Counted from the stretch's first letter, positions 37,781 to 46,833 are shown. The stretch: 64,000 bases of DNA from Nonomuraea dietziae (GCF_014195505.1 NZ_JACIBV010000001.1:2294001-2358000), one strand, 5' to 3'. The notes: a model not told the origin generated them from the letters alone. Translations and numbers: made by a program.

Positions 37781-40690
37781 TCATGGACGGTCGTCGGGGC
37801 GCTGGCCGTCGTAGCCGAGCAGGCGCATCGCCGTTTCCGGGTCCATCGCCGCGGCCAGCAGCTGGGCCCTGGCGTTGGCCCTGTCGCGTTCCTGTTCGGC
37901 CCTTCGCTGGGCGGTGCGCACCGCCTTCACCGCGATGAGCGCCACCGCGACGCCCACGACGATCGCGACGACGATGATGAACAGCACCAGCAGCAACCCG
38001 GGCGACAGCGCCCCTGCCACGCTGCCGATCGCGCCCGTCGCGGCCAGCGCGCCGAACAGCGCCAGGCCCACCAGCACGATCACGCTGCCCGCCACGACCC
38101 ACACCGTCGCGGGCGACCTGCGGGAGGGCGGTGGCTCCGCCGTACCGAAGGCATGGGGGGCGCCTCCCGCGAGACCCGGGGTGGCCGGCGCGCTCGCGGT
38201 CATGGCCTCCGGCGACCAGGGGACGAACTCGGGACGGCGTTCCTCCCCGTGGGCCGCCGGCTGCACCTGGGCGGAGCCCTGCGTCGCCGGCTGAACCACC
38301 GCCGGCTGGATCGGGACGGGCGCGGCCCCCGCGGGGGCGTAGACCACGTCGGCCTCGACGACCTCGGCCTCCACGGTGACAGGGCCCGGCAGGTCGCGCT
38401 CGACCCTGTTGTGCTCGCGGTGCGCCCTGGCCGCGTCGCGGTGGTACTCCTCCAGCTCCTCGAGGAGCTCCTGCGAGCGGTAGATCGCACCGTCCACCAG
38501 CGGGCCCTGCCTGCCCTCGAGGACAGCGACCACGTCCTCGCCGTTGAGCGTCTTGTGGGTCTCCAGCGCGTGCGCCAGGCACAGCACCTCGCGCCGGTGC
38601 TCACGCAGCAGCTCCTCGGTCTGCTCCAGAAGCCTGACCAGGTTGAACTCGACCCGCTCGCTGAGGTGCTCGGGGACGGCGGCCTCGCGCGGCGCGGGAT
38701 CCTGGGCGGCGCCCTGCTGCCCGCGCATCGCCTTGCCCGCGTGGATGCCCAGCTCCTGCAGCGCGGGCAGCGAGGCGATGCCGGTGCCCATGCCCCAGTG
38801 CGACTCCATGAGCCCGACGAGGTAGGTCGCCGACATCAGGTCGCCCGAGACGCCGGAGGAGTTGTCGTCGCCGAAGAACATCCGCTCCCCCGCCAGCGAG
38901 GCGAGCGAGACCATGATGTCGGCCTCGTGCTCGGACTTCCACCGGGTGAACTGGTCCTCGGGCTTGATGGAGGCGACCATGCCGAGGTAGTCGGCGCCCT
39001 TCTCGATCGTGGCGATGTCGATCTCGAGGTGGTAGCGGGTGCGGTAGGCGACGACCGCGTGGCAGGCCTCGTGGACGGCGACCGCGTGCCGTTCGCGCTC
39101 GATGTACTCGACGTCCTCGGGCGGGCCGAGCTGCTTGAGCCTCTTGGCGCGCAGCACGTCGGACCAGGTGATGACCTCGCGCCCGTCGCGGATGGTGGTG
39201 ATCAGCGCCTCGTTCACCAGGTCCTTGATCGTGGCGCCGGTGGCGTAGGGGGTGATGGTGGCGAGCTTGTCCATCTGCTCGTCGGTCAGCTCGTGCTGGA
39301 CCTTGGCGAAGTAGCCCTGGTAGGTGCGCACCCTTCCGGCCTTGGACGGGTAGCCCACCTTGTAGATGCGGTCGATGCGCCCTGGCCGCAGCAGCGCCTC
39401 GTCCAGGGCGTCGGGCATGTTGGTCGCCATCATGACGAGGATGCGGTACTTCGGCGGCGGCTTGGGCCGCATGCCGAGCGCGCGCCGTACGAGCCTGTTG
39501 AACAGGCCGCGCGGCTTCTTCAGCCCCGACAGCTCGGTGAGCAGCGCCTGCAGCGTGCCCATGTCGCCGCTACCGCCGTTCATGCCGCCGCCCATGAAGA
39601 AGCGGTTGTCCTCCGCGCCGGCCGCGGGTCTGGTGAGCAGGACCGAGCGGGAGTGCTCGGACAGGTAGTTCAGTCCGTGGCAGCCGTCGGTGGTGAAGCC
39701 CTGCCCCGGGGGCGCCTGTCCGGCGAGCCTGCCCCTGCGGCCGAGGGAGTCGGCCTCGTCGAAGAAGACGATGACGCCGCCGTAGCGGAGCGCCAGCTTG
39801 CGCAACTTCCTGAAAAGGGCCTTCACCTTCAGGATGCCGATGCCCATGAACATGTTGACGAAGGCGCCGGGGTCGACGAAGACGTACGGCTTGCCCGTCT
39901 CCCCTGCCACGGCCTCGGCCATCAGCGTCTTGCCCGTTCCCGGCGGGCCCCACAGCAGCAGGCCGCTGGGCACGTACCCGCCCCTGGCCTCGATGGCGTC
40001 AGGCTGCTCGAGGAAGACGATGTTCTCCTTGACGCGCTCGACGACGTGGTCCTGGCCCCACACGTCACGGAAGCGGGTCTTGATGTCGTCGGGATAGTAG
40101 GTCTCCACGCCGCCGCGCGACAGGAACCAGAACAGTCCGACGAACTGGAAGATGATGAAGAAGAACGCGAAGGCCAGCTGGGCGACGTACGGCAGCGCCT
40201 GGAAGGCCAGCGCGGGCGCCTGGAAGAGGGCCAGGAAGGGGCTGGTGTCGAGGACGGCGCCGAGCACGAGGGCGAGCAGCGTGACCCAGAACACGATCTT
40301 GATGAGCCTGGCGAGGCGGAACCTCGTCCAGTCGCTGAACCTGCGGTGCGTCCAGCGCTCGAACCCGCCGAAGACACCCCTGCTCCAGAAGCGGTGGTAG
40401 CCGGAGGAGCGCTCGCTGACGAAGAAGTGGACCTGCCTGACGAACTCGGCGCCGAGCAGGTAGAAGATCCACGGATGGTTCTCCCCGATCCTGCGCAGGG
40501 CGTCGTCGAAGGGCATGATGCCCGCGTAGTCGGCCATCTCCTTCCACGCCAGCACCAGGAAGACGATCGACAGCACCAGCAGGATCTTGATGCGGTCCCA
40601 GAAGACCATCCGCTTGCGGGTCACGGTGTCGGGATCGACGGGGCCGCTGCCGGGAGCGCGCAGGCCGCCCTCTTGGTAGGTCGTGGTCAC
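37781..40690 (-). CDS. FtsH-like membrane AAA+ metalloprotease with extra N- and C-terminal membrane segments
   Basis: 969 residues. Three or four N-terminal hydrophobic helices (around 33-49, 71-80, 128-148, 166-191) anchor the AAA domain: Walker A GPPGTGKT (248-255), Walker B VFFDEAD (308-314), second region of homology ATNMPDALDEALLRPGRID. The metalloprotease domain has HEACH at 540-544 (HExxH) plus an acid in SGVSGDLMSATYL, as in FtsH. Standard FtsH has two N-terminal helices and no more; here a proline/alanine-rich linker is followed by two C-terminal helices (VWVVAGSVIVLVGLALFG and LLLVLFIIVVAIVVGVAVA). Start GTG 40690. It precedes no cofactor gene; a lipoprotein gene lies upstream on the same strand. 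Confidence 0.9.
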   Translation of the reverse strand: MTTTYQEGGLRAPGSGPVDPDTVTRKRMVFWDRIKILLVLSIVFLVLAWKEMADYAGIMPFDDALRRIGENHPWIFYLLGAEFVRQVHFFVSERSSGYHRFWSRGVFGGFERWTHRRFSDWTRFRLARLIKIVFWVTLLALVLGAVLDTSPFLALFQAPALAFQALPYVAQLAFAFFFIIFQFVGLFWFLSRGGVETYYPDDIKTRFRDVWGQDHVVERVKENIVFLEQPDAIEARGGYVPSGLLLWGPPGTGKTLMAEAVAGETGKPYVFVDPGAFVNMFMGIGILKVKALFRKLRKLALRYGGVIVFFDEADSLGRRGRLAGQAPPGQGFTTDGCHGLNYLSEHSRSVLLTRPAAGAEDNRFFMGGGMNGGSGDMGTLQALLTELSGLKKPRGLFNRLVRRALGMRPKPPPKYRILVMMATNMPDALDEALLRPGRIDRIYKVGYPSKAGRVRTYQGYFAKVQHELTDEQMDKLATITPYATGATIKDLVNEALITTIRDGREVITWSDVLRAKRLKQLGPPEDVEYIERERHAVAVHEACHAVVAYRTRYHLEIDIATIEKGADYLGMVASIKPEDQFTRWKSEHEADIMVSLASLAGERMFFGDDNSSGVSGDLMSATYLVGLMESHWGMGTGIASLPALQELGIHAGKAMRGQQGAAQDPAPREAAVPEHLSERVEFNLVRLLEQTEELLREHRREVLCLAHALETHKTLNGEDVVAVLEGRQGPLVDGAIYRSQELLEELEEYHRDAARAHREHNRVERDLPGPVTVEAEVVEADVVYAPAGAAPVPIQPAVVQPATQGSAQVQPAAHGEERRPEFVPWSPEAMTASAPATPGLAGGAPHAFGTAEPPPSRRSPATVWVVAGSVIVLVGLALFGALAATGAIGSVAGALSPGLLLVLFIIVVAIVVGVAVALIAVKAVRTAQRRAEQERDRANARAQLLAAAMDPETAMRLLGYDGQRPDDRP

Positions 40691-40700
40691 TGTGGCACCC

Positions 40701-41396
40701 TCATCCCGGCAACTTGAGCAGCTTGAAGGATTCGGCGATCTTGTCGAACTCCGCGGCCCTCTTGCCGAAGCACTCGGCCGTGCAGCGGATCAGCAGCACC
40801 GACACGGTTCCGCCCGTCCTGTCCAGATAGGCCGTCTGGTCGAAGGTCTGGACCGTGTCGCCGATCTGGTAGTTGAAGCGCACCCGCACGCCGCGCGCGC
40901 CGTCGCCGAGCGCGAGCTGCTGGTCGTTGAGCAGTTCGAAGCCGGTGAGCATGGGCCGCTGGCCCGCCTCCATCAGGCGCTGGGCGTAGGCCTGCCGCAT
41001 CTCCTCCGTCACGGGCAGCACGAAGTCGCGCATCGTGTTGAGGGAGATCATGTTGCGCTGGGGCTCGGTGAGCAGGTGAACGGTCGAGTAGACGAACGGG
41101 TCCTGGGAGCCCAGCAGGTGGTCGACCGCCGGTTCGGCGGACTGGTCGAAGGCCGTCGACCAGACCAGCTGCTTGCGCAGCTTCGCCGTCTCGGAGTTGG
41201 GATGGTCACCGCTGAGCAGGAGATCGATCTGCGTGGAGTCGACCTTCGAGAAGGAGGAGGGCACCCTGAAGTAGGTGGTCCCTTCCCTGTCGCGCACGTA
41301 GGTGTATTCCGCCTGACCGCAGGCGGCGGTTCCGGCCATCAAGAAGGCCGCGACCGTGATCGCGGCCCATCTCGTCCAAGCCCGTGTCTCTTTCAC
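40701..41396 (-). CDS. Lipoprotein, putative
   Basis: 231 residues. Signal peptide WAAITVAAFLMAGTAAC ends in a lipobox. The mature domain (YVRDREGTTYFRVPSSFSKV, RGVRVRFNYQIGDTVQTFDQTAYL, IAESFKL) has an alternating strand pattern like the PsbP/LpqN surface lipoproteins. GTG 41396. The stop is 10 bp upstream of the FtsH-like gene, so the two are co-transcribed; the lipoprotein may be its partner or client. Family unassigned. Confidence 0.82.
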   Translation of the reverse strand: MKETRAWTRWAAITVAAFLMAGTAACGQAEYTYVRDREGTTYFRVPSSFSKVDSTQIDLLLSGDHPNSETAKLRKQLVWSTAFDQSAEPAVDHLLGSQDPFVYSTVHLLTEPQRNMISLNTMRDFVLPVTEEMRQAYAQRLMEAGQRPMLTGFELLNDQQLALGDGARGVRVRFNYQIGDTVQTFDQTAYLDRTGGTVSVLLIRCTAECFGKRAAEFDKIAESFKLLKLPG

Positions 41397-41547
41397 CAGG
41401 GCTTACCTCCGCGTTACCCGCCAACGCCTTGGTTGTGCCCGTTTTTGCCGTCTAATCTCCTCTTTGCCGCCAGAAGTCTTCACCAAATCTTGGCCGACCC
41501 TTGGCTCCATTTGTTACAGATCGCCGAAGTGGGGGTCATTCATCCGC

Positions 41548-41994
41548 ATGATGGCTTCCTCTCCCCGTCTCTACCCGGTCGCAACGTTTGCGCAACCGAG
41601 ACCTGGTGATGATGTCTTCTCGAAGGGCCTATCTCTTGCCGCCGAACTGGCTAAGGATAGGGAGCTTCGGAATCCCCTCCCGCCTCGCTCGGAGCGCGCC
41701 ATGAAGGAACCTCTCAACTTCGCCATGACCGTGGAGCACCTGTTCGCCGAGGTGTGGTCACGTGAGGCGATCAGCGACCGCGACCGGCGCCTGCTGCTCG
41801 TCGGCCTGCTGGTCGGCCAAGGACTCGACGAGGCGGTCGAGGTGCAACTGGAGACCGCGCTGCGCACCGGCGACCTGAGCGCGGAGGAGCTGAGGGAGAC
41901 CGTCGTCTTCCTCACGCACTACGCCGGCTGGGCACGCGGAGCCAGGCTCAACGCCCTCGCGGAGGACCTCATCGACCGGGTGATCATGAACTGA
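41548..41994 (+). CDS. Carboxymuconolactone decarboxylase-like (CMD) protein
   Basis: About 148 residues. FSKGLSLAAELAKDRELRN, then HLFAEVWSREAISDRDRRLLLVGLL and ELRETVVFLTHYAGWARGARL, follow the CMD fold used by PcaC and related decarboxylases. The AhpD-type CxxC pair is absent and no cysteine remains, so thiol redox chemistry is excluded. Start is unsure: ATG 41548 or 41551 is required to include the N-terminal helix; the ATG at 41701 has a better ribosome site (GGAG, 7 nt) but would truncate the domain. The first 50 codons are AT-richer than the rest. Overlaps the convergent flavodoxin gene by 11 bp. Confidence 0.75.
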   Translation: MMASSPRLYPVATFAQPRPGDDVFSKGLSLAAELAKDRELRNPLPPRSERAMKEPLNFAMTVEHLFAEVWSREAISDRDRRLLLVGLLVGQGLDEAVEVQLETALRTGDLSAEELRETVVFLTHYAGWARGARLNALAEDLIDRVIMN

Positions 41995-42436
41995 TCGTCG
42001 CCGCCACCGTCGCTCCGAGCTCCCAGCACGCCTCGAGGTCCGTCCTGGTGACGGCGCCGATCACCACCACCGGCGCCGCCACCGGGCTCCAGCCGAGCCC
42101 GCCCGCGATCGACTCGACCGCGCGCACCGCGCCTGTGGCGTCGTCGTTGCCGTGCACGTACAGCCCGTACGGCAGGCGCCGCGTCTCCTCCAGGCACGGG
42201 TAGTAGATCGTGTCGAAGAAGTGCTTGAGCGCCCCGCTCATGTAGCCGATGTTGGCCGGGGTGCCGAGGATGACCGCGTCGGCGGCGAACACGTCGGAGG
42301 CGGTGGCCTGGAGCGCGGCCCTGGTCACCACCTCGACGCCGTCGAGCTCGTCGGTGCCCGCGCCCTCGCGGGTCTTCTCCAGCAGCTCGTGGGTGGCCGG
42401 TGAGGCGGTGTGGTGCACGATCAGCACCCTGCTCAC
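41984..42436 (-). CDS. Flavodoxin/NADPH-dependent FMN reductase-like protein
   Basis: 150 residues. VLIVHHTASPATHELLEK is the FMN phosphate-binding loop; FAADAVILGTPANIGYMSGALKHFFDTIYYPCLEE is the NADPH-dependent FMN reductase signature. It carries electrons or reduces quinones or metals through bound FMN. GTG 42436 overlaps the sugar dehydrogenase stop by 4 bp, so it is translated from the same message. Confidence 0.88.
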   Translation of the reverse strand: MSRVLIVHHTASPATHELLEKTREGAGTDELDGVEVVTRAALQATASDVFAADAVILGTPANIGYMSGALKHFFDTIYYPCLEETRRLPYGLYVHGNDDATGAVRAVESIAGGLGWSPVAAPVVVIGAVTRTDLEACWELGATVAATISS

Positions 42437-43611
42437 GGCCCGTCCACCCGGTAGACGGGCCCCTGGAGGCTGAGCGCGTAGAGCTCGCCGTCGTGGTCCT
42501 GGCCGAAGGACGACAGCTGCTCGACCTTGCCCACCTCGACGCTCTTGGCGGGGTCGTCGGCGGGGGCCGCCCTGATCCAGCCCGCGCAGAAGTCGCCGTA
42601 GAGGAAGTGCCCGCGCAGGCCGGGGATCTTGGTGCCCCTGTAGACGTATCCGGCGATCACCGAGCAGTTGCCGCCCTCGCCGAGCGGATAGGTGATGACG
42701 GGCGCGACGGCCTTGCCGATGTCGACGCTCTCGTCGAAGGGCCTGTCGCCCTCGAAGGCGTTCCACCCGTAGTTGTTGCCGCCCCGTCCCCTGGGCTCGT
42801 GGTCGACCTCCTCCCAGGCGTTCTGCCCGACGTCGCCGATCCAGAGGTCGCCTTTCTGCCTGTCGAAGCTGAAGCGCCAGGGGTTGCGCAGGCCGTACGC
42901 CCAGATCTCGGGTTCGGCGCCGCGCCTGCCGACGAACGGGTTGTCCTCGGGCACCTTGTAGGGCTCGCCGCGAGGGTCGATGCGCAGGATCTTGCCCAGC
43001 CACGTGCCGAGGTCCTGGCCGTTGCCCTCGGGGTCGCCGCCGCTGCCGCCGTCGCCCAGCGCGATGTAGAGGTGGCCGTCGGGACCGAAGGCGAGCTGCC
43101 CTCCGTTGTGGTTGGCGTACGGCTGGTCCTGGGTGAGCACGTCGCGGCGGCCGGTGGCCTTCGTGCCGTCGAAGGCCCATTCGGTGACGTGGGTGTCGCC
43201 CTCGGCGTCGGTCCAGTCGAGGTAGAGCCACCGGCCCGACGGGTGGAAGGCGACGCCGAGCAGGCCCTGCTCGTTGCCCTTGCTGACCTCAGCCGACAGG
43301 TCGATGATCTGGGTCGTGGCGCCGCCCTTCACCGCGTGCAGCCTGCCGCCCTGCTCGGCGATGTAGAGCGCGTCGTCGCCGGCGCGCACGGCGAGGGCGA
43401 CGGGCTTGTCGAGCCGGGCGATCTGGGTGAACCTCAGCTTGTCCTGCAGCCCTTGGCCCGCGTTCACGCTCGGGCCGGAGGTCGGGCTCACCGCGAGCGA
43501 GGGAGCCGCGGGCGGAGGGGGCGGGGACGCGGGCGTCGTGTCCGCGGTCGGGGTGGCCGAACAGGCGGTCAGCGCCGCGACCAGCACGGCGAAGGGAAGC
43601 GCGAGGCGCAC
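42433..43611 (-). CDS. PQQ-dependent sugar dehydrogenase (glucose/sorbosone type), lipoprotein
   Basis: 392 residues. Lipoprotein signal ends ALTAC; a Pro-rich linker follows. The six-bladed propeller is of the soluble glucose dehydrogenase/sorbosone dehydrogenase family: QGLLGVAFHP, YANHNGGQLAFGPDGHLY, LGDGG, GLRNPWRFSFD, GDVGQNAWEEVD and YGWNAFEG. PQQ and Ca2+ would be bound at the top of the propeller. It oxidises sugars at the cell surface; some members act on other polyols. Start GTG 43611 with GAGAGG. No PQQ biosynthesis genes in the window. Confidence 0.92.
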   Translation of the reverse strand: MRLALPFAVLVAALTACSATPTADTTPASPPPPPAAPSLAVSPTSGPSVNAGQGLQDKLRFTQIARLDKPVALAVRAGDDALYIAEQGGRLHAVKGGATTQIIDLSAEVSKGNEQGLLGVAFHPSGRWLYLDWTDAEGDTHVTEWAFDGTKATGRRDVLTQDQPYANHNGGQLAFGPDGHLYIALGDGGSGGDPEGNGQDLGTWLGKILRIDPRGEPYKVPEDNPFVGRRGAEPEIWAYGLRNPWRFSFDRQKGDLWIGDVGQNAWEEVDHEPRGRGGNNYGWNAFEGDRPFDESVDIGKAVAPVITYPLGEGGNCSVIAGYVYRGTKIPGLRGHFLYGDFCAGWIRAAPADDPAKSVEVGKVEQLSSFGQDHDGELYALSLQGPVYRVDGP

Positions 43612-43690
43612 GCTGTCGATCCTCTCATGTGGGCTCTTTCCAGGGTCCTACCCCCTGCGACCGGCGGAGGTTCCCGCGGCCTGCTGGCAT

Positions 43691-43696
43691 TACGCT
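43691..43696 (+). promoter_or_regulatory. -10 box TACGCT for a leaderless SDR gene
   Basis: TACGCT ends 6 nt before ATG 43703 and nothing resembling a ribosome site intervenes, the standard leaderless arrangement. Confidence 0.5.
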
Positions 43697-43702
43697 GGCG
43701 GC

Positions 43703-44455
43703 ATGCCTACCGCAATGATCACGGGCGCGACCGCCGGCATCGGCGCGGCGTTCGCCCGCCGCCTGGCCGCCGACGGCTTCTCGCTGGTCCTCGTCTCACG
43801 CGACGAATCCAGGCTCGCCGAGACGGCGGGCCGGCTCAAGCTCAGGTACGGCGTCGCCGTCGAGACGCTCCCCGCCGACCTGGCCACCGACGACGGCCTC
43901 GAGGTCGTGGAGTCCCGCCTGCGCGACGGCGTCGATTTCCTGGTCAACAACGCCGGCTTCGGCCATCAGGGCCACTTCCCCGACGTTCCCGTCGAGGACG
44001 AGCTGCGCATGCTCAAGCTGCACTGCGAGGCCGTGCTGAGGCTGACGCTGGCCGTCCTGCCAGGCATGCGCGCCCGCGGCAGGGGCGCGGTGGTGAACGT
44101 GGCGTCGGTGGCGGCGTTCTTCACCCGCGGAACCTACAGCGCCTCCAAGGCCTGGGTGGTCAACTTCAGCGAGTCCACGGCCGCGGAGGTCGGCAGCCCG
44201 CGCATCCGGATCATGGCGCTGTGCCCGGGGTTTGTGCGCACCGAGTTCCACCAGCGGGCCGCCATGGACATCTCCGGCATCGCGAACTTCCTCTGGCTCG
44301 AGGCCGACGACGTGGTGAACGAGGCGATGCGCGACCTCGCACTCGGCAGGCGGGTCTCCATCCCCGACCTGCGCTACAAGGCGATCGTCGGGATCGGCAG
44401 GCTCATCCCGCGCGCCCTTATGGAGCGGGTCTCCGCGCGCATCGCCCGCAGATGA
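43703..44455 (+). CDS. Short-chain dehydrogenase/reductase
   Basis: 250 residues. GATAGIGAAFARRLA (TGxxxGIG cofactor loop), NNAGFGHQG, catalytic Ser in VNVASVAAF, and Tyr/Lys in TYSASKAW. The C-terminus has a membrane-associated look (LRYKAIVGIGRLIPRALMER), as in the SDR proteins that act on lipids or ketoacyl compounds (DltE/YqjQ type). NADP preference is suggested by SRDESRL after strand 2. Monocistronic. Confidence 0.93.
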   Translation: MPTAMITGATAGIGAAFARRLAADGFSLVLVSRDESRLAETAGRLKLRYGVAVETLPADLATDDGLEVVESRLRDGVDFLVNNAGFGHQGHFPDVPVEDELRMLKLHCEAVLRLTLAVLPGMRARGRGAVVNVASVAAFFTRGTYSASKAWVVNFSESTAAEVGSPRIRIMALCPGFVRTEFHQRAAMDISGIANFLWLEADDVVNEAMRDLALGRRVSIPDLRYKAIVGIGRLIPRALMERVSARIARR

Positions 44456-44514
44456 ACGTCTAGACAGCGCGATCGGGGGCACCTTGAGGGTTCAGGCGAC
44501 CCTCGGGGAGGTGC

Positions 44515-46077
44515 GTGCGGGTGCGGCTCGAGGACTGGTTCCTTACGCACGAGGAGCGGGGCAACCCCTCGACCAAGCTCGAGGGGTGGACGACGGGAAA
44601 CCTGGTGCGTCCGCTCATTCACGGCGCGACCTACTTCGCCGAGCTGGCCGAGCGCATCGACGGGCTGGGCAAGGACGACCTGCTGCTGTTCGCCGACTGG
44701 CGCGGCGACCCCGACGAGCTGCTCACCGGCGGCGGGCAGCCGGTGGCCGAGGTCATGGCGGAGGCCGCCCGCAGGGGCGCGCTGGTCAGGGGGCTCATCT
44801 GGCGCTCCCACCTCGACTTCCTGCGCTTCAGCTCCGCCGAGAACAGGCACCTGGGCGAGGACATCGAGGCGGCAGGCGGCCAGGCCCTGCTCGACACCCG
44901 GGTACGGCACGGCGGCTCCCACCACCAGAAGTTCGTCATCCTGCGCCACGACCGCGACGCCGAAAGGGACGTGGCCTTCGTCGGCGGCATCGACCTGTGC
45001 CACAGCCGCCGTGACGACGCCGCCCATTTCGGCGATCCGCAGGCCGCTCCCATGCCGAAGTCCTACGGCGAGCGTCCGCCCTGGCACGACGTGCAGGTGG
45101 CCATCCACGGCCCGGCCGTGGGCGAGGTGGAGAAGGTCTTCTGCGAGCGCTGGGAGGACCCCGCACCCGAGACCCGCCAGCCGATCAGGCGGCTGCGCGA
45201 CCACCTGCAGCGGATGGACGACGTGCCGCCGCTGCCGAAGCCGGGGCCGCCGCCCGACCCCGTGGGCACGCACGCCGTCCAGCTGCTCAGGACCTATCCG
45301 CACCTGCGTCGTGCCTACCCCTTCGCGCCCGAGGGCGAGCGGAGCGTGGCCAGGGCCTACCACAAGGTGCTGGGCAGGGCGCGCTCCCTGGTCTACCTGG
45401 AGGACCAGTACCTGTGGTCCACCGAGGTGATCGAGCCGTTCGCCGAGGCGCTGGAGCGCGAGCGGGAGCTGCGCATGGTCATCGTGGTGCCCCGGTACCC
45501 GGACCAGGACGGCTGGCTGGCCGGCCCCGCCAGCCTGATCGGCAGGTCCGAGGCGCTGGCCAGGCTGATGCGCGCGGGTGAGGGCCGGGTCGCGATCTAC
45601 GACCTGGAGAACCACCTCGGCACGGCGGTGTACGTGCACGCCAAGGTCTGCGTGGTGGACGACGTCTGGGCGAGCGTCGGCTCCGACAACGTCAACCTGC
45701 GGTCGTGGACGTTCGACTCCGAGCTCAGCTGCGCGGTGCTCGACGAGGAGCCCGATCCGCGCCCGCCGTCGGGCGCGAGCAGGTACGCCAGGCGCCTGAG
45801 GCTCGCTCTGGCTGCCGAGCACCTCGATCGCGACCCCGACGACGTGGACGAGTTGTGCGACCCCGTGACCGCCTTCGAGGCCTTCGCCGAGTCGGCCGCG
45901 CGGCTGGAGTCCTGGCACAAGAGCGGCCGCAGGGGGCCGCGCCCGCCCGGCCGCCTGCGTCCCCATCCGCAGCCCGAGCTCGGCCGCCTGCGCAGGACGC
46001 TGGCCATGCCGCTCTACCGGATGGTCGTCGACCCCGACGGGCGGCCGCCGAGGCTGCGCCGTTCGAAGGACTTCTGA
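44515..46077 (+). CDS. Phospholipase D-like protein with two HKD regions
   Basis: 520 residues, two PLD half-domains. The first is HHQKFVILRHD, in which the acid sits two residues further away than in HxKxxxxD; it is followed by FVGGIDLCHSRRDD. The second is canonical, VHAKVCVVDD (H-x-K-x4-D) followed by ASVGSDNVNLRS. Such proteins hydrolyse or transfer phosphodiester bonds, mostly in phospholipids. No signal peptide, so it acts in the cytosol. GTG 44515 has GGGGAGG closely upstream. The atypical first motif raises the question whether both half-sites are active. Confidence 0.9.
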   Translation: MRVRLEDWFLTHEERGNPSTKLEGWTTGNLVRPLIHGATYFAELAERIDGLGKDDLLLFADWRGDPDELLTGGGQPVAEVMAEAARRGALVRGLIWRSHLDFLRFSSAENRHLGEDIEAAGGQALLDTRVRHGGSHHQKFVILRHDRDAERDVAFVGGIDLCHSRRDDAAHFGDPQAAPMPKSYGERPPWHDVQVAIHGPAVGEVEKVFCERWEDPAPETRQPIRRLRDHLQRMDDVPPLPKPGPPPDPVGTHAVQLLRTYPHLRRAYPFAPEGERSVARAYHKVLGRARSLVYLEDQYLWSTEVIEPFAEALERERELRMVIVVPRYPDQDGWLAGPASLIGRSEALARLMRAGEGRVAIYDLENHLGTAVYVHAKVCVVDDVWASVGSDNVNLRSWTFDSELSCAVLDEEPDPRPPSGASRYARRLRLALAAEHLDRDPDDVDELCDPVTAFEAFAESAARLESWHKSGRRGPRPPGRLRPHPQPELGRLRRTLAMPLYRMVVDPDGRPPRLRRSKDF

Positions 46078-46108
46078 TGCGTGGCGCACGAGGGAATTGA
46101 TCGACGCT

Positions 46109-46140
46109 TCTAACGCTTACATCTATGTGTAAGCGTTAGA
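46109..46140. promoter_or_regulatory. Perfect 12-bp inverted repeat (operator) before the PNPOx-like gene
   Basis: TCTAACGCTTAC (46109-46120) and GTAAGCGTTAGA (46129-46140) flank 8 bp. The right arm ends 11 bp before the ATG at 46152, with TTGGAGG as ribosome site. Length, spacing and AT content are typical of TetR or MerR operators. No regulator gene is adjacent. Confidence 0.75.
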
Positions 46141-46151
46141 TTGGAGGCGTC

Positions 46152-46766
46152 ATGAGCAGTCGGTTCGCGCAGATCGCGTTCACCCCCGGCGTCCAGCGGC
46201 ACCAGCTGGAGCACGGCAGCCACGCCTATCGAAGGCTGATGGAGGGCGCGGGCGGCGCCGACCTGCTCGGCGACGCCGAGCGGCTGTTCATCGGCGAGCG
46301 CGACAGCTTCTACCTGGCCAGCGTCGGCGAGAGCGGCTGGCCCTACATCCAGCACCGCGGCGGGCCGCGCGGCTTCCTGCGGGTGCTCGACGAGCACACC
46401 CTCGGCTTCGCCGACTTCCGCGGCAACCGGCAGTACATCACCCGCGGCAACCTCGACCACGACGACAGGGTCGCGCTGTTCCTGATGGACTACGCGAACA
46501 GAGGCAGGCTGAAGGTGCTCGGCAGGGCGCGCGCGGTGGAGGACGACCCCGAGCTGATCGGACGGCTGGCCGTCGAGGGCTACCAGGGGAAGGTGGAGCG
46601 GGCCGTGCTGATCGACGTCGAGGGCTTCGACTGGAACTGCTCGCAGCACATCCCTGAGCTCTACCCTCGCGACCTCGTGGAGCGGGCGCTGGGGTCGGCC
46701 CGCGACCGCATCGCCGCGCTGGAGCGCGAGAACGCGCGGCTGCGGGCCGGCCTGGCCGCGACCTGA
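46152..46766 (+). CDS. Pyridoxamine-5'-phosphate-oxidase-like flavoprotein
   Basis: 204 residues. LFIGERDSFYLASVGESGWPYIQHRGGP is the FMN-binding barrel start; FADFRGNRQYITRGNL and RVALFLMDYANRGRLKVLGRARAV are the F-x-x-x-N and later barrel strands of this family. A C-terminal coiled helix ends the protein. Likely an FMN-dependent oxidoreductase or heme/F420-type reductase; MSMEG-like deazaflavin members have similar motifs. Transcription is controlled by the perfect inverted repeat upstream. Ends before a strong terminator. Confidence 0.85.
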   Translation: MSSRFAQIAFTPGVQRHQLEHGSHAYRRLMEGAGGADLLGDAERLFIGERDSFYLASVGESGWPYIQHRGGPRGFLRVLDEHTLGFADFRGNRQYITRGNLDHDDRVALFLMDYANRGRLKVLGRARAVEDDPELIGRLAVEGYQGKVERAVLIDVEGFDWNCSQHIPELYPRDLVERALGSARDRIAALERENARLRAGLAAT

Positions 46767-46833
46767 ACGTGACGACGGGCCCCCGCCGGGCGAGCCGCCG
46801 CCGATCGAACCGGTCGACGCGGGGACAAAAAGA

